Source of the DNA: Casuarina equisetifolia | Lineage: Eukaryota; Streptophyta; Magnoliopsida; Fagales; Casuarinaceae | DNA: 64,000 bases | Direction: 5' to 3' | Assembly (NCBI GenBank): GCA_028551475.1 | Contig: CM052360.1 | Coordinates: forward strand, 7,676,501-7,740,500 | Part shown: positions 13,701 through 27,148 of the stretch, piece by piece | Layout of the letters: each line of letters starts with the position of its first letter | Numbering within the stretch: position 1 is the stretch's first letter | Notes under the pieces: generated by a model | The model's input: only the letters and a program-made list of their open reading frames with translations | What the model was told of the DNA's origin: nothing | Database searches by the model: none | Made by a program: the position numbers and the translations under genes

Positions 13701-16700
13701 TGGCACCTTACAATTTGTGTATACAGGCACATACAGAAATATAAATATAAAGATAACCCCGTTCCAGAACCCACAAAAATCATCAGCCAAAGCTTAATAT
13801 ACTAGGAAGTGGACCAAGAGAAAAATATCAAGTATACAAACACACCCCCTCACAAGTAAGAATAATGAATAACAATGGACCAATCACAGACACTTAAGTG
13901 GAAACAGAAGATTTAAATGCAATGGAAGTCCAAAACACTTCAACCAAGTTCCTTTTGGATAACAAGGCTCTGACGCAATCTCAGAAAACATTATCTCCAA
14001 TGTGCTAAGCAATTAGGAGGAGGAAACTCACAATGCACACACATTAATGATCTAAAGCAACAAGGAGACCAATTTATTTGTATAACCGTAAATGCCACTA
14101 CCAGAATCGCCAAATGGGCTATTGCCACTGGAGTTCATATAATACCACATGAATGCAAATCCTACTCCTACTATAATAGCTAGCAGAATTCTCTATTTTA
14201 AGTCTTCATTATTTCCTCTTTGTGAAGCAATATCCATCTCTTATTACATATCATATGGCAAATAAAAGGAAGAATAATCTGGTATCTTATACGAGAAGGA
14301 AAGAAAGAATTTAATCCTAATTTCTTTTAACATAACTTACTTCGCAATTATGGAACAAATTTTGGCAGTGAGATCTCCCTTGAATTCTTGATCACTTACT
14401 TCCAGATAGTCAATCAGCTCTTTTGTTAAAGGCTTCACATTGCTCTCATTTACTAGAAGATAAACAAGTTCAAGGGCCCTTTTCCGGATTGAAGCATCTG
14501 AATCCTGAAAGAGCAGAAGTCAAATAACCGTCACACTAGGAGATCGGTGTGGTGAATGGCAGAGCAGAAGCGTCAAACAAGAAGGCAATACAACAATTCC
14601 ACATAAAACTTAATATTGGAAATCATTTCATGACTCAATCAAATCTTATTACCTACATCAGTTAATAAGTTGAAAATAATTCTTGAAACAATAATACTTG
14701 CTTGAAACTAGATAAGCAAGATATCTAGGGCAAAAAGACTATATAGAGTAGTTGTGCATATTTCATCCATTGAAGCAAATGAAGAATAAGAGGAAGAATT
14801 GAGCAAGACTCTCCCTTTTTTATCAAGCAACAGTTAATTCAGTGACTTTTTCACTTTTATTGAGCAATAGTAGTCATGCATATGGAATACCTTTACACAT
14901 TCCAAGATTGTTGCTCGATGCCTCTGCACTGCTGGAGCATCTACAGTTATAGCCTTCATCAGCATGTTCAATGCAACATATCTGAAAATGAAAATGAGTT
15001 CCAATTTTAATTTAGATGTGCAAGCAGTTAACAGGGGAAAATAAAGTAAAGGGCAAAAGCATTATCAGAGAAAACAGTATCAAACAGAGAATGACAATTC
15101 CACAGCAAGATGCATAACAGAGTAAGACGTTAACTTGGGTCCAAAAATGCCAGAAATACTAGTAGAACAGTCTTTAGAGAAGTCAATTAGCACAAACAGT
15201 TTATACTTTTTAGATGGTTAGAGATTTCAAATAGTGTATCTTCACGCTAATGCAGCCAATTAGATCTTGGTCCCTGGCTAAGTAGCTGATGAAGCCAAAA
15301 AAACAGGTCTTACTACCCTCATTCACCCTCCAGCAGTAGCACTCTCTCTACGAATATGAATAGTGTAAATTTTGTTATATGTGAGGGTTGGTACTGCTTC
15401 CTCTGATGTAGATAAATTGATATCAACACATATTTGTGTCTGATCATAAAGAAATAATAACAGCAACCACAAGTTACTGCCGCACCAATAACAGATAGTG
15501 AATAGAAACTGATATCATTGCTCAATATTTCATCAGGTATCACTTCACATTCAAATAAATAACCCAAACCTTCCTTCTGTTCGTATTCACTCAATAGAGG
15601 TTCACAAAGAGGCAAACCTTTTACAAAAGAAGGAAGCTTTGAGTTCAATCCAATGAAGAGAAGGAATTTGAACCAACTTCATTGTACAGACTACAACTAG
15701 CATTTGATGCAAGAAAATCAGACTATGACACTAGCATACATTTTTCCATTGTTATGGTTTTTTGTCACCAATCAACTAAGCAGAAATGTATACATCAAAG
15801 CTGCTGATATATTGGGCAAAAAAATCCCTTGGAATGTTCAGCAAGACAGGATCAAATAACAATGATCCATATATAAGAGCCAAATAAATCAGGTAAAACC
15901 TGAAACAATAATAAATCAACCACAAGTGACCTCAAAAGAATGACCTGCTTAAATTAAATAAAACCTGATATTGTTGTCACGATTTGACAAAAATCTTCCC
16001 AAGATGTTGATAGCAAGCACACGTAAGCCTCCATTGTCTTCAATACTCATGATAGTTTCAACACATTCATATAAAATAGCATTTCCGGCATTCTTGTTGG
16101 ACTCAGTTTTTGTTGCCACCTAGGAAAACAAAATATGGCACATCTATTAGAAGAGAGTGCAGACTCGGTTGAATTTTAAATCACTATACAACTAGCATAA
16201 GCTCACAATCTTAAACACAACTTCAGAAACAAATTAAGTTCACAGAGACAAGCATCAGTTTATGTATAAAAGAAACTTGAACGGATAAGAATCTCACAAG
16301 ACTTTGTCTTAGGGATAATTACTATTCACAAATTTCACCCTCCGGGGGATAAGAGAAACCATTTGATTGGAAAAGCATCAGATGAAAAGTCCCAAGGGAC
16401 TGTACAAACCCATTTTAAATGCATTACAGAACATAAAACATCATTTCGCCCAACTGGCTCTCAGAACCCCAATTTCTAAACTAACAGTATGCATTAAGCC
16501 CATCTTTTCGCTTAGGCAACAATTCATTAGCTTTTTCACTTACGGAGATCCAACCATTTAAAAAGAAAAAAAGAAAATGATGATCATATTGGATATCTGC
16601 AGGACAAAAATCTCAATTGTTTTTTTTATTCCCATGTAACCATACTAGTACACTTAGTCCTACTCTTCTTATGAACCATTCATTCTAAAATTCTCCCATC

Positions 16701-19700
16701 AATGATCGCCACAAAATCCACAGGCATACATATCACAAGACCAACATGGAAGGCCTGTTAAACATGGACAATCAAAACAAAAAAGACATATTGTCCGCAT
16801 TGACATGCTCTGTAAAAGTCCTATTCTGGAGAAGTCCCCTCCTGCATTTGAAATTTAATTTCACCAGTCACAAGGCTACGCCTAGAGAAACCTCCATCAG
16901 ACCCACCGAGATCTCCAAAAGGTAAGAACAGAAGGTCTGAAGACTAAATGCTTCTAAGATTGCTGAGGTAAAGACATTGAAAGTGACCCTCCACCACTAC
17001 GAAATTCTACTAGTTTAAAATCGTGATTAACTACTCAACACACCTCTGCCTTCTGCACACGCATCTTAGGAATCAAACTAAAAAATAATGGAATGATCAG
17101 CCAGACACTGTCTGTGAAGATACGTTGTTAGGTGCTCCGTTTTATTTTCCCATTGAGGCCGAACCTAAACCAGTGCTCGAGAGATAGCTGTCCATATACT
17201 GATAAGGGTACTAAAAACAATTGTTGATAAAACAACAATCATGATTCGTTGAGCAAAATATCATAGAATAAGATAACAATTGAAATGCAACTTACCTGGG
17301 CAAGTATGTCATTCATCAGATCACTAGCATCAGCATCTCCTTGCCCCAACACGCGCAAAAGCCTAAGCAATCTGATATGCAAGAAAGGGTCCGCAATGCC
17401 AGCAATATCATACTCAGGTGCATATGGACTGTTCACAACATCCTTAAGGGTTCTGACCGAACTCTCTGTGCTCTTCTACAATTATGATATAAACAACTTG
17501 TTTCAACTAAAACTGATAAGAATTGAAGCTTAATCTTGTAGTTCAGTTTTTGCATAAACATCCTAGGAATAATACCATAAGAAATTAAACAATTATAAAT
17601 GTCACATCAGGCTGTATTTTTACAACACACAAACCAGATGAAATATATAGAGCCAGAAGGATTCTCAACTTATGCATTATACATTCCACAACTTAGAACA
17701 TAGCACCTATAATCTTGAATGAGATATCCTGTTCAAGGAATATAATATATGGAATTAACTCGATATCCCACAAGCATCTAGGATGCTTGAAGTCGAATCT
17801 TATGGATTTCAGTTTTCAAGAAGAGGTGTATTCCAGCATGCATCAAACAAGATGAAACAGCAGCTCTATAATGTAGAGAAGTAGATGACTCAAGAAAGTT
17901 ACCAACGATCATCAATATAACGGGAAACATATAGCCTGGGCCATGGTCGAGTTACCTTTCTGAAATATTCAAGGGCTTCTGCACTGACTTTACATAGATC
18001 TGTACAAAGTTGAATTCCTGTGATTAAGACTCCATGGTGCTTTTCTTTGAGTAAGGCGGCAGCAGGATTTATAAAATTTTCTGCCAGGTCTGGTACTTTC
18101 TTTATAATCCTTATAGCACATAATGCTGCCTATATACAACATTCAGGAAGGTCAACTTTCAAGAAAGAAAGGTTAAATGTAAATCAGTCGACCAAAAAAT
18201 ATCAGATAATCATATGATGTGCAAAAAAGTGCCTAAAAAAGTAAGAGATAGCCAGGAAACTCCATACACCAAAGTCCGACACTTAAAACTCATTACATAA
18301 CAATGAAAACACCCAGGCAAATAAAGAAAGTATTAAGAATTAAGATAAGTTTGATGGATCGGCACTGGAATGTTTGTGACTAATAAGCATATGAACAAAT
18401 GGTAATGACTAAGATCTTGCAGGTATAAATAGCAGCAGACTAGCCTTGAGTCACTACGACGAGGAACTAAAGGTAGAACATGTCACATTTTTCCCTATTT
18501 TTCGCCTCTAGATTGTTTCTAAATGACTACATGCTAGAAAGTTTCTTACTTATTATAGCTTTGTCGAGATATGTAAAGAAGTAATATCTAAAGTAAAGAA
18601 GAAATTGCAAACAAATGGAAATAGCAACAAACAAGTTCAGCAAAACTAATATCTCAATCTGCAGAAAAGACTTACTTTTTTCCGAGTATTTGGATCTCGA
18701 AATTGCAGCAGTCTTTCAACTTCGGGTGCAAGATCACGAGCCATTTCTGCAGAACAAATATTTCCCAAAGCACAAAGGGCAAGTCCCACAACATACTGAT
18801 TTGCATGATTGAGGTCTCTGCACATAGGTTAAGGTTGCACAAAACACTATATACCATTCCTTTATTTCTTTCTCACAGAATGCCATTTCAATAGAAAGCC
18901 ACAAAAAAAGGAACTTCAAAATCAATAATAAAATGAAGCATGGAAATTTAACTCCTGATCTGTGATGATGAACATACAAGAAAAAATAAGAAAGACCCAA
19001 GTATAAAATATATATATATATATGTATTTATGTATACAGAGCAAGAACGTATTGGATACTGCTTTAGTGAGTTTGTGACAAGCATTAGAACTTCCTGTCT
19101 TTCATCAAGAAGCAACATGAGGCCAAGGTACCCTATTCTCTTCTCAGGAAATTCAGGAGATGCAATCAATTTCAAGCACTCCATTTGACCAAAATGTGTG
19201 GGGTATCCAAGCATGTGAATGAACATGAGCTTTGCAAGGTTACGATGCCTGTAATCTGCATCATTTTCATTTATTGCGGCACGAATAGCAGCACACTCTT
19301 TTCTTACAACAGCACGTTCCTCTGCTGCAGTTTTGCAGGCACGTATAGCCCGAATCATGTCCCTGCATTCAAGTAGATATATGCCATCGTAACATGTTCA
19401 GAACTAATAAATTAGGCCCATGAAACATCTCCTACGGAAGAACATGCACAAATAATATGTTACTCATGATGGGTATATAAGCAGATTGAGAGAAGAAACT
19501 GCAAAAAAAAGAAAAAAAAGAAAGAAAGAAAGCCAAGTACTTATTACACAAAACAGAACAAGTAAAAAGAATGAGAATAGCTATTTCACTTGGCAATTAA
19601 ACATCTAACAAATTGCTTTAGTCATCAAAAAGGATGTAAGTTCCTCGTTTCTATTATTTATCTCACAAAGCAGATATTGCTAACCAACCTTAGATCTTGC

Positions 19701-21280
19701 AAAGTATATATTGCCATTCTTAACCACTGTGCTCACCAATTCCCAACATTAACTATCAGTGGACCTAAGAAAGGAAGAACCACTCATTGCACTGAGGAAC
19801 TGTGTGCTTCATATGCCAAAATAATCTAAAGCATCTAAATATGATGCGTTTAAGTGCGAAATTTATCAAAATCCTAGGGGATTACTGGACCCAGATCTTC
19901 CATTCTAATCACAGCTTTATTTACCATCCAAACACTACGTGTGACTGGAAAGGATTTTGATGACTCCAATCCAATCTACATTGAGATTGTGTTGCTATAT
20001 TAAACCATTTAAATGTTGCTTAGCTAACACATTCACCATAGCATATAGATTGAAAGAGAAGGAAAAAGAAACGAATTGTTACATTTTCATCTGAAAAGAA
20101 ACATCAGATTCCACCCACCTGTACTCGAGAGTAAGGCTCCAAGGCCAGAGAAATTGCAGAAATAAGTCACACATGACAACCTAATTATGACCAAATACTC
20201 CAGCAACCACATTGTATGAATTAAAAACTGCAAAGAGTAATAATTTGGAACTTACTAACTCGCGACACAGTTGCACAAGGTGGATAACAATAAAAATTGA
20301 CTTTAGAGTTGACATTAAAAAAAAATCCACTTGCTCTTTAAGCAAGAACAAACTAATGCTTGCCTTGACCACGCGATGCTTCCTCAAATGCCACAACCTC
20401 CACATTCTTGCTACTTCGGTTAACATAATTTTACTACATTCATGAAAATAACAAAATATGGTTTTTCTTCCTTTTCCTTGGGGCAAGATTTTGAACTAAA
20501 TCCATCCCTGGCCCCGCACCATATGCTTACCTCTCAAAACCAAAGTTTAGGAGTGCAATCAAAGTGGATACGTCCATCTAACCTAGTTTGACAAGTATAA
20601 AGTTGGCAAGAGAGATACCAGTGATGAATTATAAAGGGAAGCCATAATCCCTCTACCCCAAAAAGTAAATAGATTACTATGACTATAATTAGTTTATGAA
20701 TTTCGAGAGTTTTCCCAAATATGTATCTTTTCTATTTCTCTTTAAGCAACTAAATAAATAAATAAGCAAGAGGATAGAATTTAGCTTCAGATTGACTTCC
20801 GCTTCAAAATGTTACTTTGGCATCCCTTCTACACCCCCCACCCCCCCTCGTAGCAACAATTCTCTGGCATCTCTCACGAAACTGCGAGAAGTGTTGCCCC
20901 GGCAAGATTCATTGCATTCTTAGAAATCACAACGGAGTTCTTGTTAAGTATTTTAAAAAAAAAATGTCCTTTTAAAGTGGAAAGGGACCACGCACAGTCG
21001 GGATCAGGTATGCTGGATGGTAAGCATAACAACCAAATTACAGACAGAGACGCATAGAAAGACTGTAATTTGAATAAAAATAATAGGAAACTACGAATAA
21101 TTATGTTGCGGCATCAAACAACCAGCATAATCAGAACTAATTGATTCCTTAAACGGTTAAATTTGGAGTGCGAAGTGAGTGAGAGAGAGAAATCGGACTT
21201 CATATAATTGATCTGATAGAAATGGAAAGAATATGATTGGGAGCTAACCTCAGGCGCGTTCCGGACGAGAAGGGATTCAT
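7717..21280 (-). CDS. AP1G: AP-1 complex subunit gamma (gamma-adaptin), 18 exons
   Basis: Large subunit of the AP-1 clathrin adaptor, which sorts cargo at the trans-Golgi network and early endosome. Coding exons, 5' to 3': 21249-21280, 19060-19362, 18676-18817, 17956-18129, 17296-17475, 15965-16119, 14891-14981, 14341-14504, 13537-13591, 12827-12949, 12552-12647, 11771-11898, 11096-11200, 10722-10972, 9718-9966, 9459-9634, 9101-9205, 7717-7812. These sum to 2625 nt (874 aa plus stop), all introns are GT-AG, and every phase closes. Arabidopsis gamma-adaptins are of similar length. The adaptin trunk (about residues 1-590) starts [21 protein letters not shown] Ser/Pro-rich hinge (about 590-750) carries clathrin-box-like motifs ([29 protein letters not shown]). 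The ear (about 752-874) starts ENNGSVYPS and ends NNFPRGL. There is no frameshift or in-frame stop. The largest intron (19363-21248) follows the short first coding exon, a place where plant genes often carry enhancing introns (inference). Confidence 0.97.
11728..11752. repeat. 25-nt G homopolymer in an AP-1 gamma intron
   Basis: An uninterrupted run of 25 G on the + strand lies 18 bases beyond the donor of the exon at 11771-11898. On the transcript it is a poly-C tract just inside the intron. It could be a real homopolymer or a consensus error, and its length should be treated as unreliable. Confidence 0.9.
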
Positions 21281-23002
21281 GATTGGGTCCGTGGTAAAAG
21301 CTCTGGGATAGCTCAATCAGATCCGGACGAAAGCGAAGCCGACCCCGGGATGCGATCAACCACCGGTGGTGTCAAACTCGTCAGCTGAACAGACGATCCG
21401 AATTACAGACCCGAGATCCGAGAAGAATAAAATCAAAGGTATCTAAGAGAAGGAAGAGAGATTTGGATCTGAGAATATATGACTTCGTTTCGCTGGGCCT
21501 CCGTTTCTTCCACTTAATTGCGATGAGTTCTCGTTCATCATCTTTGTGAAACGAAAGAGAGCATTTCTGGCACTACAATTCCATGCGAGTGCTAATTGTG
21601 CTACCCAGAGTGAGGATCCAGTTAGGTCACCGAGGATGCTGATTGGACGGAATGAACTAGAGCGTGTGAGAGGTCCTGTTTTTTGTGTGTACGTGTTAGT
21701 TCTCACGGACCAGGACTTCATTTCATTTGCCCGTATGAAGATCTACCTCAACCTCGGGAAATTAAGTCATTTTTCCGTCCTTCGTTAGGGAAAAAATTAG
21801 ATAAATCTACCAATATTTCTTCTTCAGCTCCAAAATTCGTACCAGTAGTGAAGTGGGTAAATTCTATTTACTTCAATGAACAATGTTAACTGTTCGTAAC
21901 TCTGCACGTATCTAAATGAATATTATTATATTTAATTGTCACTTGGTTGTTGTCATTTTGTTGTAAAATCTTTCCTTTTGACCGTTGTCTCCATCTTTCT
22001 AATTTTTTTTTAACCAATTTTCTGTATTTTTATGTTCTTTGTTAACTCTAAATAGTTTTTATTGAAACTCGAATTTACAAAGAGTCAATGTAAGACATAA
22101 TTTCGTAAAATACAAAACATGTATGAGAAAGTTATTTTTCATGTGAGGGAAACAGGTAAAATTTATATAAAACAAACTAAGCAATTCTATATAATTTACT
22201 TTTAGATTTAGCAAATGTTAAATTACTTGAAGATGAAAGTTTCGATGGTTCAAATTGAACATAATTGGCGTATGTTAAAGTAATCCTTACTTGGGAGAAA
22301 AATAAATTAGAAGGAACTAAATCTCTAATAATTCACACGGTTCTCATTTTTTATTTGAACGGCATTTTCTTAAAATGGGTATGAAATTGTCATTATTATT
22401 AAGATGTAGATTTGTAAAGTAATTTATATGTAAAAAATATAATTTTTCTTAAGCCACCTTTTGTGAAAAGATTATACTTTTCTATTATAATATCAAAATT
22501 TAATTGATTCCTAAAATCCTAATGAAAATAAGTAATAAATTTACACAAAAAAATGATATTATAGTATAGTTTGAGTTAAATTATTATAGTAAAAACATAA
22601 GTTGAATCTTATATTATTAATATGTAAGATTGTGAAGTAATTTACATAAAAAAATATTGTTATCTTAAGCTAATTATTGGAAAGAATAAAGCTTTTCAAT
22701 ACACTTTATCACTTGTACAACAAACATTTTTGTTCTTTCCTCCAAACTTATCTCCAAACGCAAGCACAAATAAATTTATAAGGAGACGAATGTGGACCGT
22801 CGCTTTCAAGTTTTTATAAGACCAATCAAAAACATAAAAAGTGAAAGATTCTTGACTACTTTCAATCGTACGGCGTGCATGAGTTAGATCGCCACGTGGC
22901 AGGGATCCGAGATGTTCCATTTTACCATCTTTCACCAGAAGGCTCAAGGGAAAGGTGACGCTTTTGCTTGTGCCGGAAGTAGAACACTTGACCTGCGCGA
23001 TC
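21281..23002. promoter_or_regulatory. Divergent intergenic region between AP-1 gamma (-) and NHL gene A (+)
   Basis: About 1.7 kb separates the two divergent start codons, so both promoters must lie here. The AP-1 gamma side (21281-21560) is GC-richer and probably 5' UTR. The rest is AT-rich, and from about 21703 it is homologous to the region upstream of pseudogene C. No clear TATA box could be fixed for either gene. Confidence 0.4.
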
Positions 23003-23354
23003 ATGGCCTCTATGCTTGCTCTCTTCCTCATCCTCAACCTCGCTTCATTTCACGGTAAGTTATTGCCGTAATGTTTTGATCTTTCAGCTTTATCGAGGGG
23101 ACTTTGAATTTCAGAAGAAGGGGTTAATGCTAGTACCATTTTACATCTAAAACTAGGCTTGTTTCAGTTTCAGCCAAGGTCGTGCTCGAGGAGGGATACA
23201 CAGTGAGTACATTCATCGACGGCCATAAGCTTAAGATAAATCCACACACGGTCCTCCCTCTTTCCGGCTCATCCGATCTCGTCATCCTAGATTATGTAAA
23301 CAGCGTCTTCTACACTGTATCTTTTCACGCATCCCAAGGTTCTGAAATCCCTGT

Positions 23355-23411
<57 letters not shown>

Positions 23412-26303
23412 TCGTGTTTGATTGTCATCACCTTTTAGTTCCAGTGTTTGTTTGACGGGGTAATTTCAGGGAGTGCGGTGAAACTGCTAGCCGGGAAGCA
23501 TGGTGTTCACGAGTATTCTGACGGGGAATTGGACTCGGCCCACTTCAGTAATCCTCGAAGCTTCGCGGTGGATCCAAAAGGGAACGTCTATGTCGCCGAT
23601 ATCAAGAACAATCGTGTGATTCGAAAGATTAGCACTTCAGGTCCCCACTCTGTCTCTCTTCACACGAATTCAAATCGTTGTTTCCGGGGGTGTTTTTACT
23701 TTTGATGATTATCTACAGTGATCGTGCGTGTATTTTTTGTGTGGCTACATAGTGTTCCTTATCCTAACTGATAAAGGAAAACTAGTTTTCATTGTGTGGC
23801 CTTAGGTCCATGGCCGAGGAGGCCTTCAAATGAAGCCGAAATTGAAAAGGAAATTACCTGCAAATGCACACCAGTGCTCAAATATGTACTAGGGAAATTG
23901 GTCGAGGCGTTTTGGGGCGGTGATAGACGTTGTTGTAATTTTTTCTAAGTTGGTGTATGCGTTGTAGGTATTAGTGCACGCTTGGAACATTCAATTTGAG
24001 CCATTATCTTAGTGTGTTCTACCATTGGTGGGGTATACATACAGTGGGCGTAGAGCACGTTGGTGCGAAGGCACTTCTTCCTGTCGTGGAGTGAAATTAG
24101 TAAATCTAGATATATTTCATGTATATTATGAGAATATTCTAAAAATTATTTTTCTTTGTATTGATTAATAGTATCTAACTAAGACTTCATGGTATTAGTA
24201 TAAAAATGAAAGACCATAGGAAAATTCTAAGGGCAAAAAAGAGAGAGCAAAAAAGAAGGTTACCCCTCATGAGAGTGGCAGCCCGCACCTCACGAGATGG
24301 CAACCAAAGAGCGCTACTTTGTGTAGCAGCCATTAGCACCAAGAGAGAATCAAGTGTATTGTTGTGGGTGCTAAGAACAATTGTGTGAGAGCTGTGAGTG
24401 AATCTTGTAATTCGCACTTATATATTCTCTTGAAGAAATCTAAATAAGAGGAGAAGGGGCCGATAGTTGCACCGGTGATGGGGGATGTAGGACATTATGT
24501 TGGTTTGAATCTCCTAAATTTTATGTCTCTTATATGTTTTTAGCTTGATCTATCTATTTATGTGTTCATGTAATGGGTCATTTCTATAACAAATGTTGCA
24601 TAGTTCATTTATATCAGTGGAATGTCTCTTTATGGACATGTTGATACTTTCTTCTTGATTCCTTCTTCTCATTCTTCTATAATCTGAGCTCAGAGAAGGA
24701 AGAGATAAGAGGGCCCTACAGAAAATGTGGTCGGAAATCCATTATACAGTCAAACCACAACAACTGAATTGATTATCTTCATGCATAAAGATACTAGATT
24801 TTCTATTAGAAAAGATTTTAAAAGCATCACAAACCCTCCTCTTTCTTTTTTCTTTTCTATTGGAATTTCTGGATTATTATATGATGACTTTAGAACTTTT
24901 GTCATAGCTTACGAACCCTGCCTTGTTAACGATCTCATGTGTAGGTGTGACAACAATTGCTGGAGGATACACAACTAAGCCAGGCCATCAGGATGGACCT
25001 GCACAGAATGCATCTTTCTCAGATGATTTTGAGTTATCTTTCATACCTGAACAATGTGCCTTACTAATCTCGGATCATGGGAATCAATTGGTCCGTAAGC
25101 TTGATCTCAAGCCCGAGGATTGTGCCAATGGTTCTCCCGTTGGTGAGAGTTTGAAACTTATTTCATGTTATTTGTACAGCTACAGCAATACGTGCCTTAG
25201 CAGCTGATATACTCATATGGCCTATGATTCCCCTTCCTTATTTTTTTGCCCTGGGGTTTTGGCGTAATTATTCCTGACATTAACATGTCATCATTTTACA
25301 TTTACATTTCCATTTTCAAGAAAATTTGAATGACTGATATTTCTTTCTTTTTGTGGGGTGTGTTTTTGTTGCGTGTTTGGTTTTCTCTTCATTATACACA
25401 TATAGACATGTGAGTAAAAGAAAAACTAAAGAGGCTATTTTATCGAAAGGAAACATACAGAGGTGCATCTTTGTTCTTTTGCACATTGATGCCCTTCTTT
25501 TACCTGTATTGGTACTATTTTTGTATTGGTTCTGACTTATAAAGGAAATGAACTTTCATTTACTTGTTTTTCCAGCAATGGAAGCGATTTCAACATGGGC
25601 TCTGGGATTGGGACTTTCCTGTTTAATTGGCTTTATTGTAGGGTTTGCTGTTTGCCCTTATATCACCTCTCGTGTAAGTGCCTTCTGCATCTTTAAAATA
25701 TTTTTATACAACAAACAATTGCTTACACCTTTTCTAACTGAACTTTGTAGACAGCGAGGCTCCAGCCCCCTCCTTCTGAGCAAGACATGGAATCATTGCC
25801 TAATCCTTCTGGAGAAACCAGTGCGGATTCTCTGCTTCAACGTCAAAAGCGCAGTTGATAGCTCCTCGCATTTTGCACTCTTGAGGAGACTCTTTTGGTT
25901 GATCCTCTCTCATCTTAGTCTTATGTTTACGATTAACAATGCAAGGTCTTCGGTCTTGCATAAGGATTCTGTATCTCTAATTGACTCTGATGCCATAAGT
26001 AGTAGCAATGTAAAAATGTGTGCAAGTAGTAACAATGTAAAAATGTGTGCAACATATGAGGAGCAGTTGAAGCCTGTGATGAACTTGGATGGAAGCCTGG
26101 ATTTGTTAAGTATGACAGACAACATCAACCAAGATCCTGTTAGTGAGAAGGGAAACTATGTTTTTCCGGACTGCCGTGGAAATATAGATGCTATGATCCA
26201 GGCTAACTTAATGGATTTTGCAGCGCCCTCCAAAGAAACAACTCCAGTGGCGGTGTCTTCTCTAGTCCCCGCTGCAGGTTTGGTTAAGAGGCGAAGCAAG
26301 TGA
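23003..26303 (+). CDS. NHL-repeat membrane protein, gene A (copy 1)
   Basis: Six exons: 23003-23054, 23168-23338, 23470-23640, 24945-25142, 25576-25673, 25755-26303 (1239 nt, 412 aa). Exon 1 encodes a hydrophobic signal peptide (MASMLALFLILNLASFHG). Exons 2-4 encode NHL beta-propeller blades with typical strings (GHKLKINPHTVLPL, FAVDPKGNVYVADIKNN, GVTTIAGGYTT, LLISDHGNQLVRKLDL). Exon 5 is a membrane segment (LGLSCLIGFIVGFAVCPYI), and exon 6 is a plant-NHL cytosolic tail ending GLVKRRSK. A secretory, membrane-anchored propeller is expected for this plant family, whose biochemical role is not known to me. Exon 6 uses the second of two acceptors four bases apart (AG at 25749-25750 or 25753-25754). 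Only the second keeps the long tail in frame. Intron 3 is enlarged by an insertion. The gene appears intact. Confidence 0.88.
23359..23406 (+). repeat. (CT)24 microsatellite in NHL A intron 2
   Basis: Twenty-four CT units lie just inside intron 2, 20 bases after the donor. The matching tract in the second copy has 30 units. The intron is only 131 bases here, so the repeat is over a third of it. A CT tract also acts as a pyrimidine-rich run on the transcript. Confidence 0.95.
24085..24590 (+). mobile_element. Possible degenerate LTR-element insertion in NHL A intron 3
   Basis: About 500 bases are present here but missing from the same intron of paralog C (near 32345). Inside is a stretch resembling a plant LTR primer-binding site (TGGTATTAGTAT at 24190-24201, against the usual TGGTATCAGAGC). 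It is followed by about 200 bases of unassigned sequence and then an LTR-like R/U5 stretch (about 24380-24550). I could not define paired LTRs or a target-site duplication. Confidence 0.35.
25998..26051 (+). repeat. 27-bp tandem duplication in NHL A last exon
   Basis: Two 27-base units differ by one base and encode SSSNVKMCA then SSNNVKMCA in the cytosolic tail. The duplication is in frame and is also in the second copy (38952-39005). Confidence 0.9.
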
Positions 26304-27148
26304 TCAGAAGGCAAATGGCTTGTGATTTATCCTCTCTCTTTTTATGAACCTTGTAAAATATTGGTTCTATGACAACTACTGTGGACAACACTTATCTCTC
26401 TTTAATTCTATGTGCTCTGTTTTTGTGTGGTTTATCAACTGTAGAATGTCCAACTGTTGAGTTAGACCGTGTAATGAAAGTTTAGACATGCTAGTATGGG
26501 ATTTGGTGATGTATGTTTTTCGGCCAAGAACTCCTAGTTTGGGAAGGCACGAGTCAGAAAAAGAGCAACACTGTTACAACGGTGAAAGTCCTCTGTGGCT
26601 GCTTTCAGAATGTGGAAACAATTTGATGCTTCAAACTTTTGATAATTTATACACACACTTAAACTCACACATTTAAATGTTAGATTTGAGACCAAGAGGT
26701 CTTAAGTTTGACTAATTTACCATTAAGAGGTGATGAACTACATATTATGCATTGGGGCTTTCTGTTTTGCACTTTCTAATGGTAAATTTTAAGAGAACTT
26801 TTCTACAGAAAGTAGTACCGTGAAACAAGGGATTGAGTTCAAACAATGGCCCTTAATATTTGGGCTACATTAGTAAACTTAAAGAAAGATTTTCTATAAA
26901 TAGTAGTAACGTGAGGTATCATCACACGGAAGTTCATCCTTGAATTTGAATATAAGATTACACTAGGGATAAGAGTGCAAACCATGCCCGTAAGTATTTG
27001 GGCCAGACTAGTAAATCTCTAGACAACACTCCATATTTCCACAAAATATTGAATATTGATACCTACTTATAACCTAAATTTTGAAGGACTAATATTGCAT
27101 TGGACTTTTCATGAGGTCAAAACTATGAGAACTCTTTCATGTATATGA
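26304..27148. other. Intergenic DNA between convergent NHL A and NHL B
   Basis: AT-rich. It holds the 3' ends of both genes, which converge here. No other gene, RNA or clear element was seen. Confidence 0.5.

Larger units (their letters stand above)
21703..25728 (+). repeat. Older paralogous block (NHL A and upstream), partner of 29511-33203
   Basis: The upstream DNA, exons 1-5 and the start of intron 5 of gene A align in the same orientation with 29511-33203 at clearly lower identity than the 12.4-kb repeat. Gene A has about 500 bases near 24085-24590 and a further stretch near 24640-24895 that the partner lacks. The partner has a 478-bp solo LTR that A lacks. This is a genuine ancient duplication, independent of the assembly gap. 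Boundaries were placed by eye. Confidence 0.8.

Noticed and set aside
25548..26303. Single 251-residue frame starting within NHL A intron 4
   Set aside because: Its first codons are intronic, and it reads through intron 5 by chance (81 bases to the second acceptor). Exons 5 and 6 of gene A explain it.
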